From contig OX638380.1 in the NCBI GenBank assembly GCA_951813855.1, forward strand, positions 2,930,876-2,994,875: a DNA stretch of 64,000 nt, written 5' to 3'. A model generated the notes under the pieces. The model did no database searches. It saw only the letters and a program-made list of their open reading frames with translations, and had not been told where the DNA came from. This stretch comes from an uncultured Verrucomicrobiae bacterium (lineage in GTDB: Bacteria > Verrucomicrobiota > Verrucomicrobiia > Limisphaerales > AAA164-E04). Below, piece after piece: positions 1-9,517 of this stretch (position 1 is the stretch's first letter; every line of letters begins with the position of its first letter). A program made the position numbers and the translations under genes.

Positions 1-935
1 TGAATTTTCTGTTGCATCGTCTTTTTGTTGGGTATCATTATTTTAGCTAATCTTTGCTTTAAATGGTTCCAAACCTGCTCATCGGGATTTAATTCAGGGC
101 TGTATGGAGGAAGATATTTCATTTCAATACTATCGTTTTCGGCTACGAACTCTTGGGTATAATCTGCTGTATGATAGCTGGCGTTATCACAAACAACAAT
201 TATTTTCCGTCCCACATCCTTAGAGAGTTTCGATAAGAACTCACAAAAACGCTGGGCATTCATTTTTCCTTTGAAAATGTTAAATATCATCCGCCCGTCA
301 GCGGATATGGCTGAAACTAGTTTAATCGAATAGCGATCCCCGGCATCTCGAACTACCGGCGTGACACCGATTCGAGACCAAGTGGTTCCTCGATGATAAT
401 CAGCTCGGACTGACGCTTCATCCAAAAAGAGAATTAGGGCATTCTCTTGCTCAGCTCGTTGTTTCAAGCCTGGAAACATCTCCAGATACCGTTTGATTTT
501 CTTCTGGTTTTGTTTGTAAGACTTGTGGATGGGGCGCTGGGGAGTTAATCCCATAGAATGAAGCAATCGACTGATGGTGGAAACGTGAACCGACACCCCG
601 AATTGTTGTTTCAATAACACTTGCATGGTTTTGAGACTCCACAGGCAAAAGTCGAATTGAAATTGCTTGGGATTTCCCATAGTCACCGCGTTGTATAACC
701 ATTGAGCCATTTCTTCTGTAATCTTACGGGGACGTCCTGATTTAGGATTGTCTTTGAGTCCTTCGTAACTCCCAGTCGAAAACCAAACGAGCCAGCGAAA
801 TACTGTGCGTGCAGACATACCCATTACACTGACAACTTCAGCTACGGTTGAGCCATTTTTAACAGCTTCTACCGCAGTTGTTCGTAGTTCATAGGTATAG
901 TGATTACGAGAAGATTGAGTTGGTTTATCGTTCAC
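1..935 (-). CDS. IS630 transposase, 3' end outside the window
   Basis: DDE transposase. It has an N-terminal helix-turn-helix region (SVMGMSARTVFRWL), a catalytic Asp in LFLDEASV and a second in VVCDNASYH. The C-terminal Glu of NPDEQVWNHLK falls just inside the edge. With four C residues at the run near 538-541 the HTH half and the catalytic half are one continuous frame (GLTPQRPIHKSYKQNQKK), unlike the copy at 20338. I chose the GTG at 935 because the upstream ATG at 994 is out of frame in this copy. This copy therefore looks intact as far as it can be seen. Confidence 0.85.
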   Translation of the reverse strand, partial: MNDKPTQSSRNHYTYELRTTAVEAVKNGSTVAEVVSVMGMSARTVFRWLVWFSTGSYEGLKDNPKSGRPRKITEEMAQWLYNAVTMGNPKQFQFDFCLWSLKTMQVLLKQQFGVSVHVSTISRLLHSMGLTPQRPIHKSYKQNQKKIKRYLEMFPGLKQRAEQENALILFLDEASVRADYHRGTTWSRIGVTPVVRDAGDRYSIKLVSAISADGRMIFNIFKGKMNAQRFCEFLSKLSKDVGRKIIVVCDNASYHTADYTQEFVAENDSIEMKYLPPYSPELNPDEQVWNHLKQRLAKIMIPNKKTMQQKI

Positions 936-1049
936 GTCTTTATAGACATTCGCAATACAAAAAACGTTGCAAAAAAAAATAAATATTTTTCATTTTTCGG
1001 ATTAATAAATTCCTGATCAATTATGACATTACTTTTGCAAAGATTGATA
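1..1049 (-). mobile_element. IS630-family element, left copy (cut by window edge)
   Basis: This is the reverse complement of the element at 20225-21381. Its outer end at 1023-1049 matches the 27-bp terminal repeat of that copy, ending in TA, the usual IS630 target. The other end lies beyond position 1, roughly 110 bp away judging from the second copy. The two copies differ mainly in homopolymer lengths: A9 here versus T8 there near the start, and a C4 versus C5 run inside the transposase gene. Confidence 0.9.
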
Positions 1050-1056
1050 TAGTCAG

Positions 1057-1371
1057 TTGCCGAATGCAAACCGTGGCGTTTTATCGTTACATTCTCCTGA
1101 GACTGCCAAGATAACGCACCCGTTCCATCCTTGGCGGGGTCGCACGTTTCGGGTTCATAGTTCCAACATGAACGTGGGCCGTGTTCCGGTGGTGCGTTGC
1201 ATTATAGATGACGAGACTTTGCGCTGTTTCCCTACGGCTTGGACGGACCGGCGCACCGTGGATGATTTCGAACGAACGTCGGCCGGGCGGGCCTGGTTCC
1301 GGATGGATGATCTGGAGGCCTTGCGCACCTTGATCGACGCGCTGGGCGATGATCAAAAATTAATTCGATAA
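1057..1371 (+). CDS. DUF5372-like protein of a recombinase cassette
   Basis: 104 residues starting with TTG only 8 bp from the IS630 end, so the native start may have been lost to that insertion. The segment ITHPFHPWRGRTFRV and the following acidic/aromatic region resemble the DUF5372 family, small proteins of unknown function found beside serine recombinases. No catalytic motif is visible. It is the first gene of a same-strand set with an HTH protein, a small ORF and a large serine recombinase. The family call is from memory of its signature, and the role is unknown. Confidence 0.6.
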   Translation: MPNANRGVLSLHSPETAKITHPFHPWRGRTFRVHSSNMNVGRVPVVRCIIDDETLRCFPTAWTDRRTVDDFERTSAGRAWFRMDDLEALRTLIDALGDDQKLIR

Positions 1372-1391
1372 ATGATCAAAAATTAATACGC
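1350..1391. repeat. 25-bp-spaced direct repeat, AT-rich
   Basis: Two copies of gatcaaaaattaat(t/a)cg lie at 1350-1366 and 1375-1391. The first covers the last codons of the DUF5372-like gene. They could be a short duplication or a binding site for the HTH protein encoded next, but nothing in the sequence decides between these. Confidence 0.55.
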
Positions 1392-1501
1392 TGGCACCTA
1401 AAGTTGGCCATTAGTAACGAAATTATGCCGCATTCATGGGTTAAGTCCTTGACGGACTCGTTTCTTGTCATATTAATAAATGAGCTAACTGAACGACGCC
1501 T

Positions 1502-1954
1502 ATGACCGATAACAAGACCCAGCGCCTTCGCCGGTCCGGAACCCTTAATCCGCACCCGGAAAAGGTGATCGATCCCCTGTTCCTCGACAGCGAGTTTTTC
1601 GATCCGCGCGATCTGCTGCAGGTTCGCTACGAGATGGTGCGCCGCGCCGAGCAAGCGTCATTGCATGAGACCGCCAAAAATTTCGGAGCCTCGGTGCCCA
1701 CCTGCGTTCGCGCCAGGAAGGCTTTCCGCGAGGGCGGCTTGCAGGCGCTGATCTCCCAGCGACGGGGACCACGCGGTCCCCACAAGATTACCGCCGAGAT
1801 TCTCGCCTTCGTTGAGGAGTATCGAACTCATCATGGCCCGGTCGGCAGCCGTCAACTGGTTGCTCTCATCGCGGAACGATTCGACGTCAAGATCCATCCT
1901 CGCGGGCTCGAACGGGCCCGGGCGCAAGCTCAAAAAAAAACGATTCGTCAATGA
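1502..1954 (+). CDS. Helix-turn-helix protein of the recombinase cassette
   Basis: 150 residues. The region after about residue 40 (VRYEMVRRAEQASLHETAKNF) has the layout of the HTH found at the start of IS481/IS3-type transposases and of stand-alone helpers: a helix, then ASVPTCVRARKAFREGG, then a proline/arginine linker RRGPRGPHKI. A second helical segment with HGPVGSRQLVALIAERF follows. There is no DDE domain, so this is probably a DNA-binding accessory protein. Its stop overlaps the next start (ATGA at 1951), which implies coupled translation. Confidence 0.65.
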   Translation: MTDNKTQRLRRSGTLNPHPEKVIDPLFLDSEFFDPRDLLQVRYEMVRRAEQASLHETAKNFGASVPTCVRARKAFREGGLQALISQRRGPRGPHKITAEILAFVEEYRTHHGPVGSRQLVALIAERFDVKIHPRGLERARAQAQKKTIRQ

Positions 1955-2226
1955 GGAACTCGTGTCTGAATGCGGAAGGTCTCGAACGCTATCTCTACTG
2001 GCGTCGTCAGTGGCGAGCGAACGGCGACACTCAAGCGATCGCTATCCATTGCCGTCACGGCCTGACGCGGGCGTTGGAACTCACCGCCAGGGTGCCGGTT
2101 CCGGTGTCGCCCGCAGTGTCGGCAGCTGGCCTCATTCCAGAAATTGATTCGACTCCGATGATTCAGGAAGCCGCCGCCATGGTGAATGACCTCTTAGCTC
2201 ATGAATACCCAGTCACAGAAATCTGA
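1951..2226 (+). CDS. Small unknown protein between HTH protein and recombinase
   Basis: 91 residues, not recognised. It begins with an ATG that overlaps the previous stop by 4 bp and ends 26 bp inside the recombinase gene, so all three are packed as one translational unit. The N-terminal half is basic and aromatic (ERYLYWRRQWRANGD). The rest is hydrophobic with a Val/Pro-rich stretch. The tight overlap supports it being translated, but no function can be assigned. Confidence 0.5.
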   Translation: MRNSCLNAEGLERYLYWRRQWRANGDTQAIAIHCRHGLTRALELTARVPVPVSPAVSAAGLIPEIDSTPMIQEAAAMVNDLLAHEYPVTEI

Positions 2227-4333
2227 CCCGTCTGAGGTTGCCACCTCTTTCAAGGTTGCCGAGCATCACCGGCGGCGCGAGGCCTGTATCTATATCCGCC
2301 AGTCTTCGCAGAAGCAGGTCATTAACCATACCGAGAGCACCCGTCGCCAATACGATCTGCGTGAGCGCGCCAACGCGTTGGGTTGGCCGGACGAACGCAT
2401 CCGCACCATTGATGACGACCAAGGCCTGTCCGGGGAGCATAGCGACAATCGCAGCGGTTTTTGCGATCTCATGGACCGGGTCGTCGCGGGCAAAGTAGGG
2501 ATCGTGCTCAGCCTCGAGGTCTCCCGATTGTGCCGCAACGCGGCCGACTGGCAAAGGCTGATCCAAATGGCCGCCTACAGCGACACGTTGCTCCTTGACG
2601 AGGACGGTCTCTACGATCCGAACGTAGGCAATGACCGACTGCTGCTGGGGTTCAAGGGGGCGCTCTCGGAATACGAAATGCAGAGTATCCGTGCCCGCCT
2701 GCTCGGCGGTCAACGCAGCAAAGCACGGCGCGGCGAACTCAAGTTACGGCTGCCCCTCGGGCTGGTTTATAACGACCGCGACGAGGTCGCGTTTGATCCC
2801 GACGGCGCCATTGTCGAAGCCGTCTCCCAAGTGTTCGCTACGTTTCGCCGAACCGGCTCGGCGATGCAGACTCTGAAATGGTATCGCCAGAACGCCGTGC
2901 GCCTGCCGACCCGGCCTTACGCGATAAAAGGCGAAGTGGTATGGGCCGTGCCTCTTCATAGCCACATCCTGGCCATCATCTGCAATCCTCGCTATGCCGG
3001 CTGTTTTGTTTATGGACGCACGCAGACCAGGAAACCACCCAACGGCAAGGTTAAACACCGAAATCTGTCGATCAAAGACTGGCAAGTCTGCATCCCGGAA
3101 GCTCATCCCGGTTACCTCGATTGGGACGAGTACCGGCGCAATCAGGAGACGCTGAAGAAAAACTACGCCAGCTTCCAACCGGGCGAGGGGCGGCAGCCGA
3201 CCCCGAGATCCGGCCTCGCCCTGCTCCAATCGCGAGTCAGCTGCGGCCATTGCGTGCACCGGATGTCCCGCCACTATTGTCCCGCGCAGCCGAATCGCAA
3301 TCAAAAAGCCCGGTGGTATTATCATTGCAAACAAAACATTGTTCGCCAAGGAACTCGAACCTGCCAGAGCCTGGGGGGCCCGGAAGTCGATGCCGCCGTG
3401 TCGAATTTTATGGTCGCGGCTATGAACGAGAAAAACCTTGCCCTCACCATCGCCGTGCACGAACAGGTCCGTGCCGATTATGCCGCTGCCGACCGCCAGC
3501 ACGCGAACCAAATCGAAGCGCTGCGTACCGAAGCCGATACGGCCCGTCGCCGGTATCTGGCGGTTACGCCGTCGAACTGCCAGGTGGTGGCCACGCTCGA
3601 GGCCGAATGGAATACCCGTCTGGAAACGCTCGCCCGTGCCGTCGCCGAACGCGAGCGGCTTACCAAGCTCCATGAGCAATTTATCTCCGCCGAGCATGAT
3701 CAACGGATCCTGGAATTGACTCACGATTTCAACCGAGTCTGGAACGCACCGACCACGAGCCAAGTCGATCGGAAACGCTTGCTCGCCCTGTTAATCGAAG
3801 ACGTCACCCTGACCCGCGAAAATTACCGGGCAACCGTCGGCTTGCGCTGGCGCGGCGGCAAGACCCACACGCTTCAGATTGACCTGCCCAAACCTTTCTG
3901 TTTCAATCGTCAACACGTGCCCCGCGATGAACCGACGAAGCTGGAGATCAAGGAACTTGTGGACCAAGGCCATGATAACCGCACGATAGCTAAAGAACTT
4001 AACCGCCGCGGACGCAAGGATGCTCAAGGAGATGACTTCTTAGCACGTCGCGTTCAAGATTGCCGATATTACTGGAAGTGGCCTAGCTGCACTCAGATCC
4101 ATCGTGCCAAGCTTCGGGAACAAGGCTATGTCAGTGAACTGGAACTCGCGGCCATCTTGAAGGTCGACCCAACTACGTTGCGTCAACGCGCTCACCGCGG
4201 CCGAGGAATTGAGGTCAACCGCTTTAAAGTCGGCCTCCGAAATATCACCATGTATCGGGAGTTGTCCCAAGAGTCCGACGAAAATCATGATCCGGACTTT
4301 TCTTGCCCTTCCGATCCGGTCATGTCACCATAA
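2201..4333 (+). CDS. Large serine recombinase
   Basis: 710 residues, in the usual range for large serine integrases. The resolvase domain lies at about 27-170, with the YIRQSS motif placing the nucleophilic serine near residue 35 and SRLCRNAADW following. A recombinase domain follows at about 200-310. A zinc ribbon (CGHCVHRM ... YYHCKQ ... TCQSLGG) lies at about 347-395, and a coiled coil rich in Ala, Arg and Glu at about 420-510. The C-terminal extension from about 590 holds two more DNA-binding-like segments (VDQGHDNRTIAKELNRRG, and ELAAILKVDPTTLRQRAHRG). It would cut and rejoin DNA to move or invert the cassette. The reading frame is intact. Confidence 0.92.
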   Translation: MNTQSQKSDPSEVATSFKVAEHHRRREACIYIRQSSQKQVINHTESTRRQYDLRERANALGWPDERIRTIDDDQGLSGEHSDNRSGFCDLMDRVVAGKVGIVLSLEVSRLCRNAADWQRLIQMAAYSDTLLLDEDGLYDPNVGNDRLLLGFKGALSEYEMQSIRARLLGGQRSKARRGELKLRLPLGLVYNDRDEVAFDPDGAIVEAVSQVFATFRRTGSAMQTLKWYRQNAVRLPTRPYAIKGEVVWAVPLHSHILAIICNPRYAGCFVYGRTQTRKPPNGKVKHRNLSIKDWQVCIPEAHPGYLDWDEYRRNQETLKKNYASFQPGEGRQPTPRSGLALLQSRVSCGHCVHRMSRHYCPAQPNRNQKARWYYHCKQNIVRQGTRTCQSLGGPEVDAAVSNFMVAAMNEKNLALTIAVHEQVRADYAAADRQHANQIEALRTEADTARRRYLAVTPSNCQVVATLEAEWNTRLETLARAVAERERLTKLHEQFISAEHDQRILELTHDFNRVWNAPTTSQVDRKRLLALLIEDVTLTRENYRATVGLRWRGGKTHTLQIDLPKPFCFNRQHVPRDEPTKLEIKELVDQGHDNRTIAKELNRRGRKDAQGDDFLARRVQDCRYYWKWPSCTQIHRAKLREQGYVSELELAAILKVDPTTLRQRAHRGRGIEVNRFKVGLRNITMYRELSQESDENHDPDFSCPSDPVMSP

Positions 4334-4357
4334 TACGGAAGGGTTGTTTTATGAAAC

Positions 4358-5155
4358 CTATGACTTCCCCTCGGGTGCCCTCGCGGTAGCGTGGATCACG
4401 TGGAATTTGACGTTGGCCGCCACTTTCATCAATTTCAGGTCTCGATAACAGGCTCCGTTATCGACCTACAGTCGCTCGGGAATGCCGCGCTGTGCTAGCG
4501 CGGTATTGAGCACGGGCAGGAAGTTCACGGTCTTCTCGCCAAACGCAAACTCGGCATAGGGAATGACCCGAGTAGCGTCGTCGAGCAGCGCCAGCAGATA
4601 GGTCTTGCGTTTCCGCTGGCGTCCGTCCGGCACTTTGGGGCCGTGCAACACGTTGCTCATCCACAATTCCTCAGCGTAGCGATAGCTGAACTTGCGGCGA
4701 TCCGGCGGCGTCTGAGGCGCCGGTTTCATGAGTCCTTCGTCGCGGAACAAGCGGTAGACCGTGGTGTGCGGCAACCGTTCGCCCTGGGGCATCCCTTCGG
4801 TTTGCCGGGCCCGGTCGATCGCTTGCCGCACGCTTAGTTTCGGCTGTTGACGTTTGACTCGCAGCAACGTCTCGGTCGCGGCGACCGAAAGCAAACGGCG
4901 TTTCCCGCTGTCTTGGCGGAGTTTCGGGCGCAAGGAATCCAAGCACTCGCCGGTCCGATACCTTCGGAGTCAGTCGCGGATGGTCTGGGGTGCGACGCGG
5001 GTTCGATTCGTTCCGGGAATCTCCCAACTCTTCTCGATCAATCGACGCAGTTCCAGCCGATATTCCGGAGTCCCAGCGGTCTCCGGTAGCAAGGAACTGA
5101 TCACGGTGAAACGAAAAAGTGCGACTTTCTCTGAGTGCTGATCGGTCTTGGTCAT
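4358..5155 (-). pseudogene. Decayed DDE transposase with two nonsense codons
   Basis: One frame can be read through the whole span but contains two stops. A TGA follows GTNRTRVAPQTIRD, where relatives have Trp, and a TAG follows QRGIPERL, where relatives have Tyr before VDNGACYRDL. The remaining sequence has an N-terminal HTH, a LYR-type linker and a DDE core with ALLDDATRVIPYAEFAF. It belongs to the integrase-like group that travels with a zinc-ribbon helper. The C-terminus ends near the recombinase cassette, which may have cut it off. Other genes here use TGA as a stop, so recoding is not a likely explanation. Confidence 0.8.
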
Positions 5156-5245
5156 AATCTTTCGATCCCGGCCTTCCGGGGGCGACGATCCTGACCCTAG
5201 CGGAGGAAGAAAAAAAAAGTAGCGACAGCAAGTGTGGGGCCGCCG

Positions 5246-5812
5246 CTAAGAAATCGGGCGACTCGAGGAGGCGCCACAAAAACCGATCGGGACGGCCAAC
5301 TGCGGCAGGCGACCTTCCAACTGCCGGCGCAAATGAAGCAAGGTCTGTTTCGTGCCCAGAGTTCGTCGCAACTCCCGCAACTGGAGAATGCCGCGAACGA
5401 GGGTTTTCGGAAGGAGCCCGACGAGAGCCGATAAACACCGGTGCACCGCCTTCTTCCGCCGACGCAGCCATTGGCAGGAATCCACATGCGAACTGGCCTC
5501 GCTCGCCCGGAGGTTCTTGGCCGCTTGCCAAGCCCCTTGCGCTTCGGCAGCTACGACCAGATCCTTCAATTGCTGTAAGTTCCCAGGGTACCGGGCGGCA
5601 AAAAACCGAGGCAGAATCGAAAAAGTCTTCCCGTCCCGGCGACAGCGATAACGAGCGATGGGCACCTTTCCCCGACCGTCAGGAGAACTCCGCGTATAGG
5701 TGCCCAGCCGTTCAAAACCACAGCCTCCCTCGGGATGATTCGGGCAAGCAGAAAGTAGTTTCTTCTTCCCAGATTTTTTGGGTAAGGTACTCCTCGCAGG
5801 GGTAATTGTGAT
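5246..5812 (-). pseudogene. Zinc-ribbon helper protein of the adjacent transposase (start unclear)
   Basis: The open frame contains CPNHPEGGCGF, a probable zinc site, then VPIARYRCRRDGKTFSILP, the signature of DUF6431-like proteins found upstream of this transposase type. No ATG, GTG or TTG is in frame between the upstream stop (5813-5815) and the first Cys codon at 5746. Either the start is non-canonical or the gene is broken. A GTG at 5665 would remove the zinc site. It lies 90 bp upstream of the decayed transposase on the same strand. Confidence 0.6.
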
Positions 5813-6327
5813 TCAATGATAGTTGCATTCCTGCCATGGCCCGGCGGTGCTAGCGCGCGGGCCTCTTTTCTTTCGGTTATGATTGTCGCCATGCTTCTCG
5901 ATAATGGAAGCACGGTCGTCTCATTTCGACGGCCAAAGAACACCACTCTGGACCAGCCGACCGCCGGACCGTAGCGTTTATGCCCGAAATAATGCGAAAT
6001 AAAAACGCACGATTTCCCGAAATAACGTGGCGAGTAACACTTGGCGCGCTAAGTGCACTTGCGGCGGTTACAGCTGCTTCTATCGAAATTGGCCCGTTGA
6101 TCTGGCTTGGCCAACACGAGGCGAGTTTCGCGCAGTAGTTTTTTGTCCGGCGATGCCGATGGATTGTTTCGGATTCCATCCTGGCTGGTCTGAAAAAACG
6201 AGTCAGGGCTTGCCGGATTTGGTTTTTTATCCATGCTGGGGAGACTCAATTCGGCAATCGCGCTGCTTATGGCTGAAGTCTCGCGACAGCTGTCGTTTCG
6301 GTCGCATCAATTGACCTGATTCTGCGT
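5813..6327. other. Intergenic stretch, only a doubtful 52-codon ORF
   Basis: No recognisable gene. A plus-strand ORF at 5980-6138 encodes 52 residues with one hydrophobic helix-like segment (TLGALSALAAVTAASIEIG). It has no recognised homology and no convincing ribosome binding site, so it is not called as a gene. Confidence 0.4.
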
Positions 6328-7290
6328 ATGATCGAGTCCCTGCTTCGGCAATTCGACAAATTGAACGTTTGGCAAAGGGGAGACGAACGGGCTCCTCATA
6401 AACCTTTGCTCGCCTTGTGGTCCATTGGAAAATGCCTGCAGGGAGAGCAACGGTTGATAGAATATGACCACGTTCATCGGGAACTCCTTTGTCTCCTGAA
6501 CAAATTCGGTCCGCCAAGAAAACAACATCGACCGCAGTTACCTTTCTGGCGGTTGCAAAACGACCGGGTCTGGGAAGTCACCGAAGCTGATCGAGTCAAA
6601 TTGCAGTCTGGTGGCGATATCGGTCCTTCAATTCTTTGAAAATACAAATGCCTAGGCGGTCTGCTCGCGCCGATCTACGACGCCTTTCGCAACGACCCCT
6701 TTCTGGCCCTGCAGGTCGCTCATAAACTGGCGGACAAATATTTCTCCGGGATCGTGCGCCATCGCGTTCTCGAAGACACCTTGGGCAGCTATGCCAATTT
6801 CGGACTCTTGCCCTTGTTTTCCGATGACGAAGGAAGTCGATCTTCGTTCTTCGATTCCGTTTTGGATCGACAGGATCGTCATTCCAAATTCAGAACCAAG
6901 GTATTGGAAAGCTATGACTTCCGGTGCGCGGTATGCAACTATTCGATCGAGTATCCCGTCGGCCACCGGCCTGCTCTCGAGGCCGCTCATATCAGATGGC
7001 GCAGTTATAGCGGGGCCGATAACCCGGACAATGGGTTGTCTCTGTGCGCATTGCATAACGAATTGTTCGACTGAGGTATTTTTACCGTCCGGCCCGGTTC
7101 CTTCACGATCAAGGTCGCCAAGAGCGTACTCGATCTGAACACCGATAATTCCGTAACCGAACTTCACGACGCGCCGTTACGGTCCTTTCCCGACTGCCGT
7201 TCGGACCGACCCGGGGCCGGGAATCTGGAATGGCACGCGAAGAACGTGTTCCGAGACGGTTATTCGGTCGTGACCGGAACCGATCATTAA
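6328..7290 (+). pseudogene. Type IV (McrA/ScoMcrA-like) HNH restriction endonuclease, two in-frame TGA codons
   Basis: A single frame runs from ATG 6328 to TAA 7288, interrupted by TGA at 6637 and 7072. The N-terminal part (LNVWQRGDERAPHKPLLALW, then KFGPPRKQHRPQLPFWRLQN) matches the DNA-recognition domain of phosphorothioate/methyl-dependent endonucleases. The C-terminal part is an HNH nuclease: CAVCNY, ALEAAHIRWRSYSG, NGLSLCALHNELFD. The second TGA stands where the family has Arg, so CGA to TGA. The frame continues sensibly after it to LEWHAKNVFRDGY. Such enzymes cut modified foreign DNA. This one is almost certainly inactive as a full-length protein. Confidence 0.82.
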
Positions 7291-7633
7291 GGTTCGTTCG
7301 TCGGTCGGCACGTGAGGGTGACTTCGGATCGCGCCTCGAACGGTGATTCGAATTCAGCGCGGTCGTTCGACGGCCTCCCACCGGTTAGCGGTTCGAAGTT
7401 GCGCCCGGATCGAAATTTTGGTTCCCGCCGGCGAGAGCGGTTACCGTAACGCGTCGTCCGGCTTCGATTTCTAATTCGGTTTTGAGTTCGGCAAACTCGA
7501 GCGGGGCGATTCGTTTGGGCGAAAGACCGGTCCGATTTCCGACCCTCTGCCGACCGCCCGGAGGGAGAAAAACTCCTTGAGAATCGACCGTTTCGATGGC
7601 ACAAGGAAAGCGAGCCGTTTCGGAATTCTGATC
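7291..7633. other. Intergenic stretch before the CstA-like gene
   Basis: No gene, terminator or RNA was recognised. The long in-frame upstream extension of the next gene (from 7577) lacks the family N-terminus, so this span is treated as leader. Confidence 0.4.
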
Positions 7634-9517
7634 ATGGATTCATTATTGATCGCGCTGTTAGCCGGAGTAGGTTTTTGGGTAGCTTACCATACCTACGGGC
7701 GTTGGCTGGGGAGCCGCATTTTCGCCCTCTCGGCCAAAGCCGTCTGTCCCTCGAAGCGATTGGAGGACGGAGTCGATTTCGTACCGACCAGCAAGGGAGT
7801 CGTATTCGGTCATCATTTCACTTCGATCGCCGGGACCGGTCCGATCGTGGGGCCGGCCATCGCCATTATGTGGGGGTGGTTGCCCGCTCTGCTTTGGGTC
7901 GTGTTCGGTTCGATTTTTATCGGAGCGGTGCACGATCTGGGGGCGTTGATCGTCAGCTTGCGAAACAATGGGCAAACGATCGGCGATATTGCCGGGCGCG
8001 TACTCAATCGTCGGGTTCGGTGGCTTTTTCTGCTGGTCCTGATGCTGTCGCTGACCATCGTGTTGGCGATCTTCGGATTGGTCATCGCCAGTGTTTTCAA
8101 ATTATATCCGGCGGCCATTTTTCCCTGCCTCATCCAGATTCCCTTGGCGATCGGGATCGGATATTGGCTGCATCAGCGAGGCGTCAATTTGTTGTTCCCC
8201 TCGATCTTGGCCTTGGGCGTGATGTATCTGACCGTGTTTTTCGGCGACCACGGCGCTCTGGGCGAATTCAATCGGGCACTGGCGAGTTGGTCGGCTTGGA
8301 CCTGGGTGGTAGTGCTTTTGGTCTATTCTTACGTGGCCTCGGTGCTGCCGGTCTGGACCCTGTTACAGCCGCGGGACTACATCAATTATCTGCAACTGGT
8401 TTCCGTATTGGGATTGATCGTATTGGGATTGCTGGTGGCCGCTTGGTTCGGCGGAGCGCCTGTCGAATCCGGGGGTGTTCGTCCTCCGTTGGAATTGGCG
8501 GCCCCGGCGATCAATTTGTCTCCGGTGGGAGCGCCGCCCATCTTTCCCTTCATTTTTATCACGATAGCCTGCGGCGCGATCAGCGGTTTTCACTGTCTAG
8601 TTTCCAGCGGCACCAGCAGCAAGCAACTGACCTGCGAACCGGAAGCTCGTTTCGTCGGTTACGGGAGCATGCTCGTCGAAGGTTTCTTGGCCGTGTTGGT
8701 CATTTTAGCTTGCGCCGCGGGGCTGGGATTGGGACTGACGTCGGATCAGGGCACGGTCCTTACGGGAGAGGAAGCCTGGAGTAATCGTTACGCGTCTTGG
8801 AGCGAAGCCGGTTCGCTCGGAGCCAAGGTCGGAGCCTTCGTTCAGGGGGCGGCGAATTTTCTGCAGGCATTGGGTTTTTCCGCGACCGCGGCGGTCGCGT
8901 TGATGGGCGTGTTCGTGGCTTCCTTCGCCGGCACCACCTTGGATACAGCTTGCCGGTTGCAGCGGTATGTCATTCAGGAATTTTCGGGGGCGTTGTTTCG
9001 CCGGCGCGATGGTGCTTCGAGTCGCGGGATAGGTTACTGGCTGAATAATCGCCACGGAGCCACGATTGTGGCGGTTTTCTTAGCCGCCGGCCTGGCGGCG
9101 GCGCCTCAGGGAGGGCAGGAATGGTCGCTGCAAAACGCGGGAACGGGCGGCTTGATTTTGTGGCCGTTGTTCGGGGCGACCAACCAGCTGCTCGCCGGGT
9201 TGGCCTTTTTGGTGATCGCTTTTTATCTCTGGCGGTCCCGGCGCCCGGTTTGGTTTTTGGTTTTGCCGATGGCCTTCATGATGGTCATGCCGTTCTGGGC
9301 GATGTTGCAGCAGGTCTTTTTCGGGTATGCCGGTCAACCTAGCTGGTGGAGCCAAGGCAAGGCGTTGCTTTGCGGCATCGGGCTGGCGACCATGGTTTTG
9401 GAGATTTGGATGATCGTGGAAGCCGTTCGCTTGTTCCCGGGGATTCGCCAAGTGATCGACGAATTGGCCTCGGAGCGAACCGAGGTGCCGGAAACCGGCG
9501 AAGTGGCGGAGTCGTGA
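7634..9517 (+). CDS. cstA: CstA-family carbon starvation / peptide or pyruvate transporter
   Basis: 627 residues from ATG 7634 (MDSLLIALLAGVGFWVAY), chosen over an upstream ATG at 7577 because the family begins directly with the first membrane helix. It is a polytopic inner-membrane protein with about 16 helices. Family motifs are visible: KGVVFGHHFTSIAGTGPIVG near residue 65, GAVHDLGALIVSLR, ISGFHCLVSSGTSSKQL, and ASFAGTTLDTACRLQRY. CstA proteins import pyruvate or peptides during carbon limitation, and the exact substrate cannot be read from sequence. Its TGA overlaps the GTG start of nadD, forming the head of a cstA-nadD-rsfS unit, which is not the usual neighbourhood for cstA. Confidence 0.9.
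   Translation: MDSLLIALLAGVGFWVAYHTYGRWLGSRIFALSAKAVCPSKRLEDGVDFVPTSKGVVFGHHFTSIAGTGPIVGPAIAIMWGWLPALLWVVFGSIFIGAVHDLGALIVSLRNNGQTIGDIAGRVLNRRVRWLFLLVLMLSLTIVLAIFGLVIASVFKLYPAAIFPCLIQIPLAIGIGYWLHQRGVNLLFPSILALGVMYLTVFFGDHGALGEFNRALASWSAWTWVVVLLVYSYVASVLPVWTLLQPRDYINYLQLVSVLGLIVLGLLVAAWFGGAPVESGGVRPPLELAAPAINLSPVGAPPIFPFIFITIACGAISGFHCLVSSGTSSKQLTCEPEARFVGYGSMLVEGFLAVLVILACAAGLGLGLTSDQGTVLTGEEAWSNRYASWSEAGSLGAKVGAFVQGAANFLQALGFSATAAVALMGVFVASFAGTTLDTACRLQRYVIQEFSGALFRRRDGASSRGIGYWLNNRHGATIVAVFLAAGLAAAPQGGQEWSLQNAGTGGLILWPLFGATNQLLAGLAFLVIAFYLWRSRRPVWFLVLPMAFMMVMPFWAMLQQVFFGYAGQPSWWSQGKALLCGIGLATMVLEIWMIVEAVRLFPGIRQVIDELASERTEVPETGEVAES

Noticed and set aside
4671-5531. 286-codon minus-strand ORF
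   Set aside because: It is a shadow frame over the decayed transposase and its helper, with no recognisable motif and Arg/Ser/Pro-rich composition.
4358-7290. Alternative genetic code reading TGA as Trp or Arg
   Set aside because: Intact genes nearby (cstA, nadD, the GH88 gene) end in TGA, and the decayed transposase also has a TAG, so these are ordinary nonsense mutations.
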